DNA from: Pedobacter nutrimenti
GTDB taxonomy: Bacteria; Bacteroidota; Bacteroidia; Sphingobacteriales; Sphingobacteriaceae
DNA length: 64,000 bases
NCBI RefSeq assembly: GCF_003208655.1
Contig: NZ_QKLU01000002.1
Location: 250,285-314,284, forward strand
Direction of reading: 5' to 3'
Shown: piece after piece, positions 35,267 to 43,871 of the stretch
How the letters are laid out: every line of letters starts with the position of its first letter
How positions within the stretch are numbered: position 1 is the stretch's first letter
Translations under genes and position numbers: made by a program
The notes under the pieces: generated by a model
The model's database searches: none
The model's input: only the letters and a program-made list of their open reading frames with translations
What the model was told of the DNA's origin: nothing

Positions 35267-35959
35267 ATGATGAAGTCCGTTAAATTATACCTGCTGTTTT
35301 TTTTTCTGATCTGTTTTATACGACCAGTTTCCGCCCAGGATGCAGTGATCATCGAGGATGGAAATTTTGTACGGGGAACCATACAGGGCACTGATTTTTC
35401 AACGGTGCAGATCAGACTGGATGACCAGTCTGTTGCAGCTTATAAAGCCAAAGACATCAAAGAATTTTTATGGAACGGCAATACCTATGTCAGTAAGCCG
35501 GTTGTGATCAAAAAACGTATGGAAATCCGTTTCTTTAAGGCAGAAGAACTCGGTACGGTAAATCTGTATTCTATGGGTGAGGACGCTTCAGCAGAGGCCA
35601 CCGAACCAACAAGAAGCCGTGTCAGACCAGCTGTTGGCCTGGGCCTGGGAACAGGAGGTTATGGAAGCGGCGTGGGTGTTGGCGGCGGACTATCTTTTGA
35701 TTTGGGAAGACGCCAGGGCAATTCTTCAAGAAAAGGAAGTGGCAAAGCAATTTACTATATAGAAAGACCCGGAGCTGGCCCTATACAGGCCCTTCCTTTG
35801 GATGGTGGATCGGATGCAAAAACCAGTCAGATCAAGGCCATCCTGTTGCAAAAACTAAGCAATGACGAAGACCTCGCCGAAAGGATCAATGCAACGGAAA
35901 GCTTTGACGCAAAGAGCATTAAAGCTTATGTAAATGCCTACAACGCCATGCACAAATAA
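35267..35959 (+). CDS. Exported protein of unknown function
   Basis: The protein has 230 aa with a Sec signal peptide (FFLICFIRPVSAQ). Residues about 25-75 form short beta-strands of the kind seen in small barrel domains (GNFVRGTIQGTDFSTVQIRLDD). A glycine-rich stretch (GLGLGTGGYGSGVGVGGG) lies near residues 120-140, and a basic region follows. The C-terminus is helical (LLQKLSNDEDLAERINATE). No family is recognised. It converges on tag with a single base between stop codons. Confidence 0.65.
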   Translation: MMKSVKLYLLFFFLICFIRPVSAQDAVIIEDGNFVRGTIQGTDFSTVQIRLDDQSVAAYKAKDIKEFLWNGNTYVSKPVVIKKRMEIRFFKAEELGTVNLYSMGEDASAEATEPTRSRVRPAVGLGLGTGGYGSGVGVGGGLSFDLGRRQGNSSRKGSGKAIYYIERPGAGPIQALPLDGGSDAKTSQIKAILLQKLSNDEDLAERINATESFDAKSIKAYVNAYNAMHK

Positions 35960-35960
35960 A

Positions 35961-36521
35961 TCAGCGGCTGATACAATCCATTAAATGATCATTGACCATC
36001 CCCGTTGCCTGCATATGGGCATAACAAATGGTTGTTCCAAAAAATTTAAAGCCCCGTTTTTTCATGTCCTTACTGATCGCATCAGAAAGTTCCGTTCTGG
36101 CCGGCACATCCTTTAAAGAATGGACAATATTTTCAATTGGCTTTTTATCCGGTACAAAGCCCCACATATAGTCCGAAAAAGATCCGAACTCTTCCTGTAT
36201 TTTAATAAAGAGTTTCGCATTGCTGATGGCTCCGTTCACCTTCAACCGGTTTCGGATAATCCCCTGGTCATTCATCAAGCGCTCTACATCTTCCTGCTTA
36301 AAAGCAGCAACTTTTTGAACATCAAATCCTGAAAAGGCTTTGCGGTAAGCCTCCCTGCGTTTTAAAATCGTAATCCAGCTTAAACCCGCCTGGGCTCCTT
36401 CCAGGATCAGAAATTCAAACAAGACCTGATCGTCATATACGGGCTTTCCCCATTCCTGGTCGTGATACTTCTGGTACAGAGGATCTGTACCACACCAGCC
36501 ACATCTGATTTCTTTGGCCAT
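35961..36521 (-). CDS. tag: DNA-3-methyladenine glycosylase I
   Basis: The protein has 186 aa. It excises 3-methyladenine from alkylated DNA. RCGWCGTDPLYQKYHDQEWG at the N-terminus and the C-terminal CYAHMQATGMVNDH carry the Cys and His that bind the structural zinc of Tag. FEFLILEGAQAGLSW is a family signature. It is followed 2 nt upstream in the transcript by the AhpD-like gene and belongs to a minus-strand DNA-repair-flavoured group with the alkyltransferase-like gene. Confidence 0.96.
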   Translation of the reverse strand: MAKEIRCGWCGTDPLYQKYHDQEWGKPVYDDQVLFEFLILEGAQAGLSWITILKRREAYRKAFSGFDVQKVAAFKQEDVERLMNDQGIIRNRLKVNGAISNAKLFIKIQEEFGSFSDYMWGFVPDKKPIENIVHSLKDVPARTELSDAISKDMKKRGFKFFGTTICYAHMQATGMVNDHLMDCISR

Positions 36522-36523
36522 AA

Positions 36524-36865
36524 TTACCTGCTTAATTCATCCCAATATTCAACAGCCCTGCGGTAGTGAGGAATTACAATGGAACCGCCCACCAGATTAG
36601 CAATCATAAAGACCTCATTGATTTCTGCTTGATTTACACCCTGGTCATGGCATTTTTCCAGGTGATATTTAATACAATCGTCACAGCGTAAAACCATAGA
36701 AGCCACCAAACCCAACATCTCCTTGGTTTTCACGTCCAGTGCTCCCTCGGCATAAGTGGTGGTATCTAAAGCAAAAAATCTTTTTATATTCGTATTGGCT
36801 GTTTCCATAATCCTATCGTTCATTCTAGAACGATAGCCATTAAATTCTTCGACAAGTTTTCCCAT
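36524..36865 (-). CDS. AhpD-like carboxymuconolactone decarboxylase family protein
   Basis: The protein has 113 aa of all-helical fold. RCDDCIKYHLEKC holds the CxxC-xxx-H of AhpD-like alkylhydroperoxidase/disulfide reductases. QGVNQAEINEVFMIANLVGG is the usual second helix pair. It probably acts as a small thiol reductase, partner unknown. It sits 2 nt from tag and 23 nt from the alkyltransferase-like gene, so its expression is probably shared with alkylation repair. Confidence 0.88.
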   Translation of the reverse strand: MGKLVEEFNGYRSRMNDRIMETANTNIKRFFALDTTTYAEGALDVKTKEMLGLVASMVLRCDDCIKYHLEKCHDQGVNQAEINEVFMIANLVGGSIVIPHYRRAVEYWDELSR

Positions 36866-36888
36866 ATCATTAAAGAAGTATGTAAATA

Positions 36889-37215
36889 TTATAATTCGAT
36901 CATTGGATCCCAGAAGACTTTTTTGAACTGCTGGACCTTATCTTCTTTTACCACAATTCCTTCAGCTTCCAACAATTCAACCATCAATTCGGGCGGATTG
37001 AAATGAAATTTCCCAGTCAGCAAACCGCTGCTGTTGACCACCCGATGAGCAGGAATGGGGGGATGGGCAAGCGCTGCATTTCTCATGGCATAGCCAACCA
37101 TACGGGAGGCACGGCCTGCACCCAGACTTTTGGCAATAGCCCCGTAAGAGGTCACACGGCCTTTTGGGATGAGCCTCACCAACTCAAAAACCTGCTCATA
37201 AAAATTCTGATCCAT
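36889..37215 (-). CDS. Alkyltransferase-like protein (MGMT family without the acceptor Cys)
   Basis: The protein has 108 aa, only the DNA-binding domain of O6-alkylguanine-DNA alkyltransferases. The helix-turn-helix region GRVTSYGAIAKSLGAGRASRMVGYAM and the Arg finger are present. The active-site motif PCHRV reads PAHRVV, with Ala56 (codon GCT) in place of the acceptor Cys. This defines an ATL protein, which binds O6-alkylguanine and flags it for nucleotide excision repair rather than repairing it. The stop of the upstream trmB overlaps its start region by one base. Confidence 0.92.
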   Translation of the reverse strand: MDQNFYEQVFELVRLIPKGRVTSYGAIAKSLGAGRASRMVGYAMRNAALAHPPIPAHRVVNSSGLLTGKFHFNPPELMVELLEAEGIVVKEDKVQQFKKVFWDPMIEL

Positions 37216-37865
37216 TAGCTTAAGGAAAACTGTATATAATTGATGCTTTTATCCTTTTTCAAATAAATTCTTTCATAGTGTGTTTTAATCGCCAACACCT
37301 CATCATAAAATTCAGACCGGTATAAATCGTCTGTTTTCTTAAAGCAGGGTAATCCCAACTCCTCCACCGTCTGGGCAGTATACTGGTACAAACCATCATT
37401 ATCTGTTTTAAGATTGATTTTTCCACCCGCTTTCAAAAATGCTTTGTATTTATTCAAAAAGCCGGGAAAAGTAAGCCTTTTCTTCTCACGACTTTCCTGT
37501 GGCTGAGGATCAGGAAAAGTAATCCATATTTCGTCTACTTCATTTTCAGCAAAAAACTCCATAATATCTTCAATCTGGATTCTTAAAAAAGCCAGGTTTT
37601 TTATACCTTCGTCCACCCCTGTACGGGCACCCCGCCAGATCCTGTTCCCTTTTAAATCTATACCAATAAAGTTTTTTTCTGGAAACATCCTTGCCAGCCC
37701 AACAGAATATTCTCCTTTGCCACAGGCAAGTTCCAGCACAAGCGGATGGTCATTTTTAAAGTGTTCCGCAGCCCATTTTCCTTTCAGTGTTTTTCCGGCA
37801 TCTAACTGGTACACATTATCAAAGGTATCTATCTCCGCAAATTTTCTTAATTTATCTTTACCCAC
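37215..37865 (-). CDS. trmB: tRNA (guanine-N7-)-methyltransferase
   Basis: The protein has 216 aa and makes m7G46 in tRNA. The SAM motif is LELACGKGEYSVGLA, followed by GIDLKGNRIWRGART, and the catalytic region ITFPDPQPQESREKKRL matches the family FPDPWPKxRHxKRR block. It is the first gene of the minus-strand group trmB-ATL-AhpD-tag, with 1-nt overlap to the next gene. The start follows the family N-terminus (GKDKLRKFAE). Confidence 0.95.
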   Translation of the reverse strand: MGKDKLRKFAEIDTFDNVYQLDAGKTLKGKWAAEHFKNDHPLVLELACGKGEYSVGLARMFPEKNFIGIDLKGNRIWRGARTGVDEGIKNLAFLRIQIEDIMEFFAENEVDEIWITFPDPQPQESREKKRLTFPGFLNKYKAFLKAGGKINLKTDNDGLYQYTAQTVEELGLPCFKKTDDLYRSEFYDEVLAIKTHYERIYLKKDKSINYIQFSLS

Positions 37866-37946
37866 TGTTAAGCGACTTAATTTTTAATAATTTTTACACA
37901 AAAATACAATTAAATCCATCATATGGTTAAGAAGCATTCTAATTCG

Positions 37947-37954
37947 TATTTTTG
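37947..37954 (+). promoter_or_regulatory. -7 element of the GDP-fucose synthase gene
   Basis: TATTTTTG is an exact TAnnTTTG match 20 nt before the TTG start. It lies between divergent trmB and fcl. Confidence 0.5.
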
Positions 37955-37974
37955 TAGCATCAACTTTTTATACA

Positions 37975-38907
37975 TTGGAAAAACATTCAAAAATATATGT
38001 TGCCGGTCACCGTGGAATGGTGGGTTCTGCGATTTACCGAAAACTACAAAAAGAAGGTTTTAATAATCTTTTGACCCGGACATCTGCCCAGCTGGACCTC
38101 CGCAATCAACAGGCAGTAAGTGATTTCTTTGAAAAGGAAAAACCGGAGTATGTATTTCTCGCTGCGGCCAAAGTGGGCGGAATTATTGCCAACAACACCT
38201 ACAGGGCAGACTTTCTTTACGAAAACCTTGCTATTCAGAACAATGTGATCCATGAGTCATGGAAAAACGGGGTCAAAAAGTTAATGTTCCTGGGTTCCAG
38301 TTGTATTTACCCGAAGTTAGCCCCACAGCCCCTGAAGGAAGAATACCTTCTTACAGGTTTGCTGGAAGAAACCAATGAACCCTATGCCATTGCAAAAATT
38401 GCCGGTATTAAAATGTGCGATGCCTACAGGGCCCAGTACGGTTGTAATTTCATCTCCGTCATGCCAACCAATTTATACGGCTATAATGACAATTACCACC
38501 CACAAAACTCGCATGTACTCCCTGCGCTGATCCGCAGGTTCCATGAGGCAAAAATAAGCAAAGCTTCAGAAGTTGTAGTTTGGGGTTCAGGTCAACCTTT
38601 ACGGGAATTTTTGTTCGCTGATGACCTGGCAGATGCCTGCTATTTTTTAATGGAACATTATAATGAAAATCACCTCATCAACATTGGCACCGGAAAGGAC
38701 CTGAGCATCAAAGACCTCGCTATTTTGATCAAAAACAGTGTTGGCTATGAAGGTAAATTGAGTTTCGACAGCACCAAACCAGATGGCACTCCAAGAAAAT
38801 TAATGGACGTTTCCAAATTGCACAAGCTTGGCTGGAAACATACCATAGAACTGGAGGAAGGGATCGGTCTGGCTTACCAGGATTTTCTAAGTAAACAGCC
38901 GGATTAA
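37975..38907 (+). CDS. fcl: GDP-L-fucose synthase
   Basis: The protein has 310 aa of the extended SDR fold. It converts GDP-4-keto-6-deoxymannose to GDP-fucose. [16 protein letters not shown] is the NADP site, and [17 protein letters not shown] carries the YxxxK pair. [14 protein letters not shown] and [21 protein letters not shown] are specific to Fcl. The start is TTG: no in-frame ATG lies between the -7 element and it. The partner gene gmd is not in the window. Confidence 0.94.
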   Translation: MEKHSKIYVAGHRGMVGSAIYRKLQKEGFNNLLTRTSAQLDLRNQQAVSDFFEKEKPEYVFLAAAKVGGIIANNTYRADFLYENLAIQNNVIHESWKNGVKKLMFLGSSCIYPKLAPQPLKEEYLLTGLLEETNEPYAIAKIAGIKMCDAYRAQYGCNFISVMPTNLYGYNDNYHPQNSHVLPALIRRFHEAKISKASEVVVWGSGQPLREFLFADDLADACYFLMEHYNENHLINIGTGKDLSIKDLAILIKNSVGYEGKLSFDSTKPDGTPRKLMDVSKLHKLGWKHTIELEEGIGLAYQDFLSKQPD

Positions 38908-39009
38908 TTGCTTTAATTTTTGCATTTTGAACAGGTATTGCGGGACATCGTGATTATCTTTAACTTGCACAACAAAAGATTCTTTGATTCCAGTGTTTAT
39001 TAAAATATC

Positions 39010-39444
39010 ATGAAAAAATATATTGCCTTATTGATGTTGCTTTTTGCAGCAAGCGCCTTAACCAAAGCTCAGCCTAAACCTCCGACTGCCCAGGAAATTA
39101 CAGCCAAGATCATGGAAGAATACGACAAAAGGCTTAAACTGAACCCTACCCAAAGAGGTGTTATCTACAACTACACTTATGATCTGGCTAAGGAACAAAC
39201 AGATCTGGTTAAAAGACGCCAGGCCGGCACTTTCAAAGAAGAAGATATTTCTAAGTTTGACCGTTTTCAAAACGAAACCAATGCCAACATCAGAAAAATT
39301 CTAAAAGGAGAGCAACTTACCGAATTTGAAAAAATTCTGGATGACCGGATGAATGGTGTGAACGATAAGAAAAAAAAGAAAAAACGTGGTAAAGAAGAAG
39401 AGGCTGCTGTTACAGGAATAGAAGGCCTTAAACTACAGCCTTAA
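39010..39444 (+). CDS. Small exported helical protein with basic C-terminal tract
   Basis: The protein has 144 aa with a signal peptide ending TKAQ. The mature part is helical and charged: LNPTQRGVIYNYTYDLAKEQ and LTEFEKILDDRM resemble Spy/CpxP-like periplasmic helical proteins with LTxxQ motifs, but the match is loose. A tract KKKKKKRGKEEE follows. Function unknown. It sits 61 nt before oxyR, though with its own promoter between, so a link to peroxide stress is not shown. Confidence 0.6.
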   Translation: MKKYIALLMLLFAASALTKAQPKPPTAQEITAKIMEEYDKRLKLNPTQRGVIYNYTYDLAKEQTDLVKRRQAGTFKEEDISKFDRFQNETNANIRKILKGEQLTEFEKILDDRMNGVNDKKKKKKRGKEEEAAVTGIEGLKLQP

Positions 39445-39475
39445 TTATCTAAACGCAATTCATCGTTAAAATTTA

Positions 39476-39483
39476 TATCTTTG
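39476..39483 (+). promoter_or_regulatory. -7 element of oxyR
   Basis: TATCTTTG, an exact TAnnTTTG match, 22 nt before the oxyR ATG. No TTTG at the -33 position. Confidence 0.5.
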
Positions 39484-39505
39484 TTATAGATTATAAGTTT
39501 TAGCT

Positions 39506-40438
39506 ATGACCTTGGTACAACTTGAATATATTGTTGCTGTGGACACTTACAGAAGTTTTGTTGGAGCCGCAGAAAAATGTTTTGTTACGCAACCAACCCT
39601 CAGCATGCAGGTCCAGAAGCTGGAGGAAATGCTCAATGTAAAGATCTTCGACCGAACCAAACAACCGGTCATTCCAACAGAAATCGGGCAGCAGATTATT
39701 GCCCAGGCCCGTCTTGTTCTGCAGGAAAGCCAAAAAATCAAAGAGATCATCAACAGTCAGCAGCAAGATGTAGTCGGGGAGCTCAAAGTGGGCATTATTC
39801 CCACCGTAGCCCCGTATTTGCTCCCTCAGGTTATTGCGGCCATGATGGAAAAATACCCTGGACTTAAACTACTTATTTGGGAGTATACCACCGAAGACAT
39901 TATCCATCATTTAAAAACGGGCGTTTTAGATTGTGGTTTACTTGCTACGCCGCTCGCAGATGAAGCCATCATTGAAGATCCTTTATACTACGAAAATTTT
40001 GTCACCTACATCAGCAAAAACAGTAAGCTCTTTAAAAAGAAGACCATTGATCCAGAAGACCTGGAGTCCGAAAACATCTGGCTGCTGAACGAGGGACATT
40101 GTATGCGCGCGCAGGCCCTTAACATCTGCCGTTCCACAAAAGAAAACAGGTTGCAAGGCCTGACCTACAATAGTGGCAGTGTAGAAACATTAATCCGCAT
40201 GGTGGATATGAATAATGGAGCAACATTATTACCGGAACTAGCCCTTGCAGAACTCAGCAACAAACAACTAACTAAAGTAAGGTCTTTTAAATCTCCGGAA
40301 CCCGTTAGAGAGATCAGCCTGGTCACGCACAAAAATTTCATCAAAAAGAGGATGTTAAACGCCTTCAAAGAGGAAATTCTGCAGCTGATTCCCAAGTCCA
40401 TGAAACAGAAAAAGAAAAAGGATGTAGTCGGGATCTGA
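39506..40438 (+). CDS. oxyR: Hydrogen-peroxide-sensing LysR-type regulator OxyR
   Basis: The protein has 310 aa. The N-terminal LysR winged helix is residues about 1-60 (SFVGAAEKCFVTQPTLSMQVQKLEEML). The effector domain has EGHCMRAQALNIC with C199 and C208, at the same residue numbers as the redox pair of E. coli OxyR, so a disulfide switch is expected. It activates catalase, peroxiredoxin and Dps-type genes in the family. Superoxide dismutase lies 3 kb away in this window. It converges on the UbiB-like gene. Confidence 0.96.
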   Translation: MTLVQLEYIVAVDTYRSFVGAAEKCFVTQPTLSMQVQKLEEMLNVKIFDRTKQPVIPTEIGQQIIAQARLVLQESQKIKEIINSQQQDVVGELKVGIIPTVAPYLLPQVIAAMMEKYPGLKLLIWEYTTEDIIHHLKTGVLDCGLLATPLADEAIIEDPLYYENFVTYISKNSKLFKKKTIDPEDLESENIWLLNEGHCMRAQALNICRSTKENRLQGLTYNSGSVETLIRMVDMNNGATLLPELALAELSNKQLTKVRSFKSPEPVREISLVTHKNFIKKRMLNAFKEEILQLIPKSMKQKKKKDVVGI

Positions 40439-40448
40439 TGATCCGGGA

Positions 40449-42104
40449 CTATCCTCTTTTTGAAAAGATCAGAAAGAGCCCGGCGATGAAGCAAATGCTA
40501 AAACCGGCCAGAGCCAAAACCGGTATGCCATTAAACTTTGGGGCTTTATCTGCATCAACCAAAACAGCAGAACCAATAAACAATGCGCAAAAAACAATGG
40601 CCAAAATAAGCCGGCTGGAGGTCCTGGCCAACTGCCTTTGCAAACCTGACAAACCCTGTACTTCCTGGATGATTTTTAAATCACCCCTGTCCAGCTTTCC
40701 GATAATGGACTGCAGGTCATCCGGTACGGTTTTCATGGCGTGGTTTAAGGTCCTTAATAGCTTTATTCCATCTATTTTCAACTGCTCCGGACTCAATTTA
40801 CGTAAAGCAATTTTAAGAACATAGGGTCTCAAACGGGCAATGACATTTAAATCCGGAACAAGCGTCCTGCCAATGCCTTCAAGCAATACAATTCCACGCA
40901 CCAACAGGTAAAGATGAGGCGGCATTAAAATTTCATTTTCGTTCATGATGACAGAAAATCTGCTCAAAAAGGCTTTCATATCAATTTCCTCTAAGGAAGT
41001 ACCATCCAGCAGACTAAAAAAATGAAGGATGTCCTTTTCGAGTTTTTGCTCGTCTGCTATATTGAACCGAATGGCCAATTTTTTAATCACAACAATTAGT
41101 CTTCGGGCATCCTGAGCAATAAAATGACTGATAAAGTCTTCCAGTAGTTCTTTTTCCGCCGGCATCATGCTGCCCATAGCGCCAAAATCTATAAAAGCAA
41201 TCTGGCCACTCTTTAATACAAGCAAATTTCCAGGATGCGGGTCTGCATGAAAAAATCCGTATTCCAGTACCTGCTTCAGATAAAGGTCCAATCCCCTGGA
41301 GGCAACAACCTCCAGATCCAGTTGAAAAGAAAGTAAGCCCTGTTTATCTGTTATTTTTACCCCCTCTATAAATTCCATACACAGGATGTTGTCATTACAC
41401 AACTCCCGGTAAACCTTTGGCAGATAAATTGTCCTTTCATTTTTAAAGTTCTGGTTAAACTTTTCAATATTTGCCGCTTCATTGCGAAAAGACAATTCCA
41501 GAAAAATAGATTGTTCAAAAGCAGCAAGCACTTCTTTAAGGTTAATCTTTCGGAAAAGTTCACTATAGCTACTCAGTAATTTTGCCACATCTTTCATGAT
41601 CAGCATATCGGCAGCTACCACATCCTGTATCCCTGCTCTTTTAAGCTTCAGGATGACCACCGGCCCCTCTTTAAGTTTCGCTCTGTAAACTTGTGAAATA
41701 GAGGCGGATGCAAAAGGCGCTTTGTCAATCCACTCAAAATGTTCCTTGGCCCGAATATTTAGTTCATCCTCGAGTACGGCTTCCACATCCAGTATTTCTG
41801 GTTCTACCTTATCCTGAAGTTTTTGCAATTCCAGGATCATTTCTTTCGGTAATAAATCCTCTCTGCTGCTAAATGCCTGCCCAAATTTCACATAAGTTGG
41901 CCCCAATTCCTCTAACGCCATTCTGATCCGTTCATAAACCGATAGAGATAGTTCTGGCTCAACATGCGCTTGTTCAACAGCATACTCCAAAGGCAAAAGG
42001 CTTTTAATATTACTCCTAATCAATAATTCCTCAAATCCGTACTTCACAAAAATCCGGATGAGGGAGATTGTTCTTTTAAATTTCTTTTTCTGGTTTTCCA
42101 TCAT
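40449..42104 (-). CDS. ABC1/UbiB-family atypical kinase-like protein
   Basis: The protein has 551 aa. The family marks are KFGQAFSSR (KxGQ loop near residue 73), the Ala-rich loop PFASASISQVYRAKL that replaces the P-loop, and DPHPGNLLVLKSGQIAFIDFG (metal site). The C-terminus has two membrane helices (LILAIVFCALFIGSAVLV and VLALAGFSICFIAGLFLIF). UbiB proteins support quinone or other isoprenoid lipid homeostasis by ATPase activity. Which lipid is handled here is not known, but Bacteroidota use menaquinone. Confidence 0.93.
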   Translation of the reverse strand: MMENQKKKFKRTISLIRIFVKYGFEELLIRSNIKSLLPLEYAVEQAHVEPELSLSVYERIRMALEELGPTYVKFGQAFSSREDLLPKEMILELQKLQDKVEPEILDVEAVLEDELNIRAKEHFEWIDKAPFASASISQVYRAKLKEGPVVILKLKRAGIQDVVAADMLIMKDVAKLLSSYSELFRKINLKEVLAAFEQSIFLELSFRNEAANIEKFNQNFKNERTIYLPKVYRELCNDNILCMEFIEGVKITDKQGLLSFQLDLEVVASRGLDLYLKQVLEYGFFHADPHPGNLLVLKSGQIAFIDFGAMGSMMPAEKELLEDFISHFIAQDARRLIVVIKKLAIRFNIADEQKLEKDILHFFSLLDGTSLEEIDMKAFLSRFSVIMNENEILMPPHLYLLVRGIVLLEGIGRTLVPDLNVIARLRPYVLKIALRKLSPEQLKIDGIKLLRTLNHAMKTVPDDLQSIIGKLDRGDLKIIQEVQGLSGLQRQLARTSSRLILAIVFCALFIGSAVLVDADKAPKFNGIPVLALAGFSICFIAGLFLIFSKRG

Positions 42105-42262
42105 CGGCTTTCAATTTGGCAAATACTTAGTGCTCAGGAGAAAAATCCATGCCAGAATAAACCATAAAGAAATGCTCAAGCCAGGATATTAGTTGCAAAT
42201 CGGGAATTTATTCATTTTCTTTTTCCAGAAAATGTATTTTTACGCTTTACCAATAAAAGAAG

Positions 42263-42598
42263 ATGGAAGAAATAAACTGGAACGATTTTGAGAAAGTAGA
42301 TCTTAGGGCAGGTACCATACTGGAAGTATTTGATTTTCCGGAAGCCAGAAAACCCGCTTATAAAGTTAAAGTAGATTTTGGTGATCTGGGTGTAAAAATG
42401 AGTTCTGCTCAAATCACCAAACATTATACAAAGGATGAACTGGTTGGACAACAAATCGTTGGAGTTGTTAATTTTCCAAAAAAGCAAATCGGCAAATTCA
42501 TGTCAGAATTTTTAGTAACCGGTTTTGCTGACGAAAATGGTGATATTGTATTAACCTCGCTTAGAGGCAAAGTGCCAAATGGCAGTAAATTATGCTAA
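42263..42598 (+). CDS. csaA: tRNA-binding domain protein, CsaA type
   Basis: The protein has 111 aa, a stand-alone EMAPII/Trbp111-like OB domain. It starts MEEINWNDFEKVDLRAGTI and has VDFGDLGVKMSSAQIT and GKVPNGSKLC, matching CsaA. The family binds tRNA and has been described as a chaperone-like factor. It is directly followed by tadA, whose ATG begins at the base after the csaA stop, so the two are tightly coupled. Confidence 0.94.
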   Translation: MEEINWNDFEKVDLRAGTILEVFDFPEARKPAYKVKVDFGDLGVKMSSAQITKHYTKDELVGQQIVGVVNFPKKQIGKFMSEFLVTGFADENGDIVLTSLRGKVPNGSKLC

Positions 42599-43069
42599 AT
42601 GTATTTTAATTTCACAGAAGAAGAGGATCCCGCACAACAGGACGAACATTATATGCGTTTGGCTTTACAGGAAGCACAAAAAGCCTATGAAGCAGAGGAA
42701 ATTCCAATTGGTGCTGTTGTTGTCTGTAAAGGCAGGATAATAGGCCGGGGGCATAACCTTACCGAACAACTTAATGATGTTACTGCCCATGCAGAAATGC
42801 AGGCCTTTACCGCAGCCAGCCAAACCTTGGGTGGTAAATACCTTAAAGACTGTACCCTTTATGTAACCATAGAGCCTTGTGTAATGTGTGCAGGTGCCAG
42901 TTACTGGATGCAAGTGAGCCGTATTGTTTACGGGGCCAGCGAGCCCAAAAGAGGCTTTAGCACCAAAGGCGGCAATTTACTGCACCCCAAAACGGTGCTC
43001 AAGGGCGGCGTATTATCTGAGGAATGTGGCGCTTTGATGACCCGCTTTTTTGCAAATAAACGGGGATAA
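42599..43069 (+). CDS. tadA: tRNA-specific adenosine deaminase
   Basis: The protein has 156 aa. It makes inosine-34 in tRNA-Arg(ACG). The cytidine-deaminase-fold zinc site is HAE (H64, E66) with PCVMC (C94, C97). Pairing with csaA is noted above. The N-terminus before MRLALQEAQKAYEAEEIPIGAVVV is slightly longer than usual, and a start at that Met would also be possible. Confidence 0.94.
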   Translation: MYFNFTEEEDPAQQDEHYMRLALQEAQKAYEAEEIPIGAVVVCKGRIIGRGHNLTEQLNDVTAHAEMQAFTAASQTLGGKYLKDCTLYVTIEPCVMCAGASYWMQVSRIVYGASEPKRGFSTKGGNLLHPKTVLKGGVLSEECGALMTRFFANKRG

Positions 43070-43107
43070 CTTGACAAAGTATTGAACAAAACTTAACCTT
43101 TGAATGT

Positions 43108-43115
43108 TATATTTG
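43108..43115 (+). promoter_or_regulatory. Candidate -7 element of superoxide dismutase
   Basis: TATATTTG is an exact TAnnTTTG match 72 nt before the ATG. A second near match, AACCTTTG at 43095-43102, lies just upstream, so the choice is uncertain. Confidence 0.4.
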
Positions 43116-43187
43116 CTCAAGCTTCTTTTTTAAGAAAAAAAGAGAAGTAAAACAGAAAATAAATTTTAAACTTAAATCATAAATAGT

Positions 43188-43799
43188 ATGGCTTTTGAAT
43201 TACCTGCGTTACACTACGCAACAGATGCATTAGAACCGCATATCGATAAACAAACCATGGAAATACACCATGGCAAACACCACCAGGCTTATGTAACCAA
43301 TCTGAACAAAGCACTGGAAGGTAAACCAGAGGCAACACACAGCATTGAAGACATCATCAAAAATATAGATAAATTTCCCGCAGCAGTTAGAAATAACGGT
43401 GGAGGTCATTACAACCACTCTTTATTCTGGGAAGTGATCGGACCAAATAAAGGTGGGGAACCTACAGGTGCTTTAGCTGATGCCATCAAAGCTGCTTTTG
43501 GTTCTTTTGCTGATTTCAAAACTAAATTTGCAGAAGCTGGAGCGACCCGTTTTGGTTCAGGCTGGGCCTGGTTAAGCGTTGGTGCTGATAAAAAACTGGT
43601 TGTTTCTTCAACCCCAAATCAGGATAACCCTTTAATGCCTGTTGCTGAAGTAAAAGGCACGCCGATCCTGGGCATGGATGTTTGGGAACACGCTTACTAC
43701 TTAAAATATCAAAACAGACGCCCTGACTACATTGCTGCTTTCTGGAATGTAGTGAACTGGGACGCTGTGTCAGACCGTTTCAAAAAAGCGACAGCTTAA
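43188..43799 (+). CDS. sod: Iron/manganese superoxide dismutase
   Basis: The protein has 203 aa. Metal ligands are visible: H27 in [10 protein letters not shown], His in [11 protein letters not shown], and Asp and His in [19 protein letters not shown]. The mix of His/Gln positions does not decide Fe against Mn; [10 protein letters not shown] leans to Mn or cambialistic types. It detoxifies superoxide in the cytosol. It stands alone before a strong terminator. Confidence 0.96.
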   Translation: MAFELPALHYATDALEPHIDKQTMEIHHGKHHQAYVTNLNKALEGKPEATHSIEDIIKNIDKFPAAVRNNGGGHYNHSLFWEVIGPNKGGEPTGALADAIKAAFGSFADFKTKFAEAGATRFGSGWAWLSVGADKKLVVSSTPNQDNPLMPVAEVKGTPILGMDVWEHAYYLKYQNRRPDYIAAFWNVVNWDAVSDRFKKATA

Positions 43800-43821
43800 T
43801 CCAAACGATCCGTACAAAAGC

Positions 43822-43857
43822 AAAAAGGGCTGTAAGACAAACTTACAGCCCTTTTTT
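43822..43857 (+). terminator. Terminator after superoxide dismutase
   Basis: AAAAAGGGCTGTAAG and CTTACAGCCCTTTTT form a perfect 15-bp stem with loop ACAAA and a T run. Confidence 0.92.
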
Positions 43858-43858
43858 A

Positions 43859-43866
43859 TACCTTTG
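43859..43866 (+). promoter_or_regulatory. -7 element of rlmI, 5 nt from the start codon
   Basis: TACCTTTG matches TAnnTTTG and begins two bases after the sod terminator. The rlmI ATG is at 43872, so the transcript would be leaderless or nearly so. Confidence 0.55.
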
Positions 43867-43871
43867 CACTT

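Noticed and set aside
40424-40450. GGATC-TGAT-GATCC hairpin at the oxyR end
   Set aside because: Only five base pairs and no T run directly after it; not convincing as a terminator.
43071-43115. TTGACA before superoxide dismutase as a sigma-70 -35 box
   Set aside because: E. coli-type boxes are not the main promoter type of Bacteroidota, and no TATAAT lies at the right distance.
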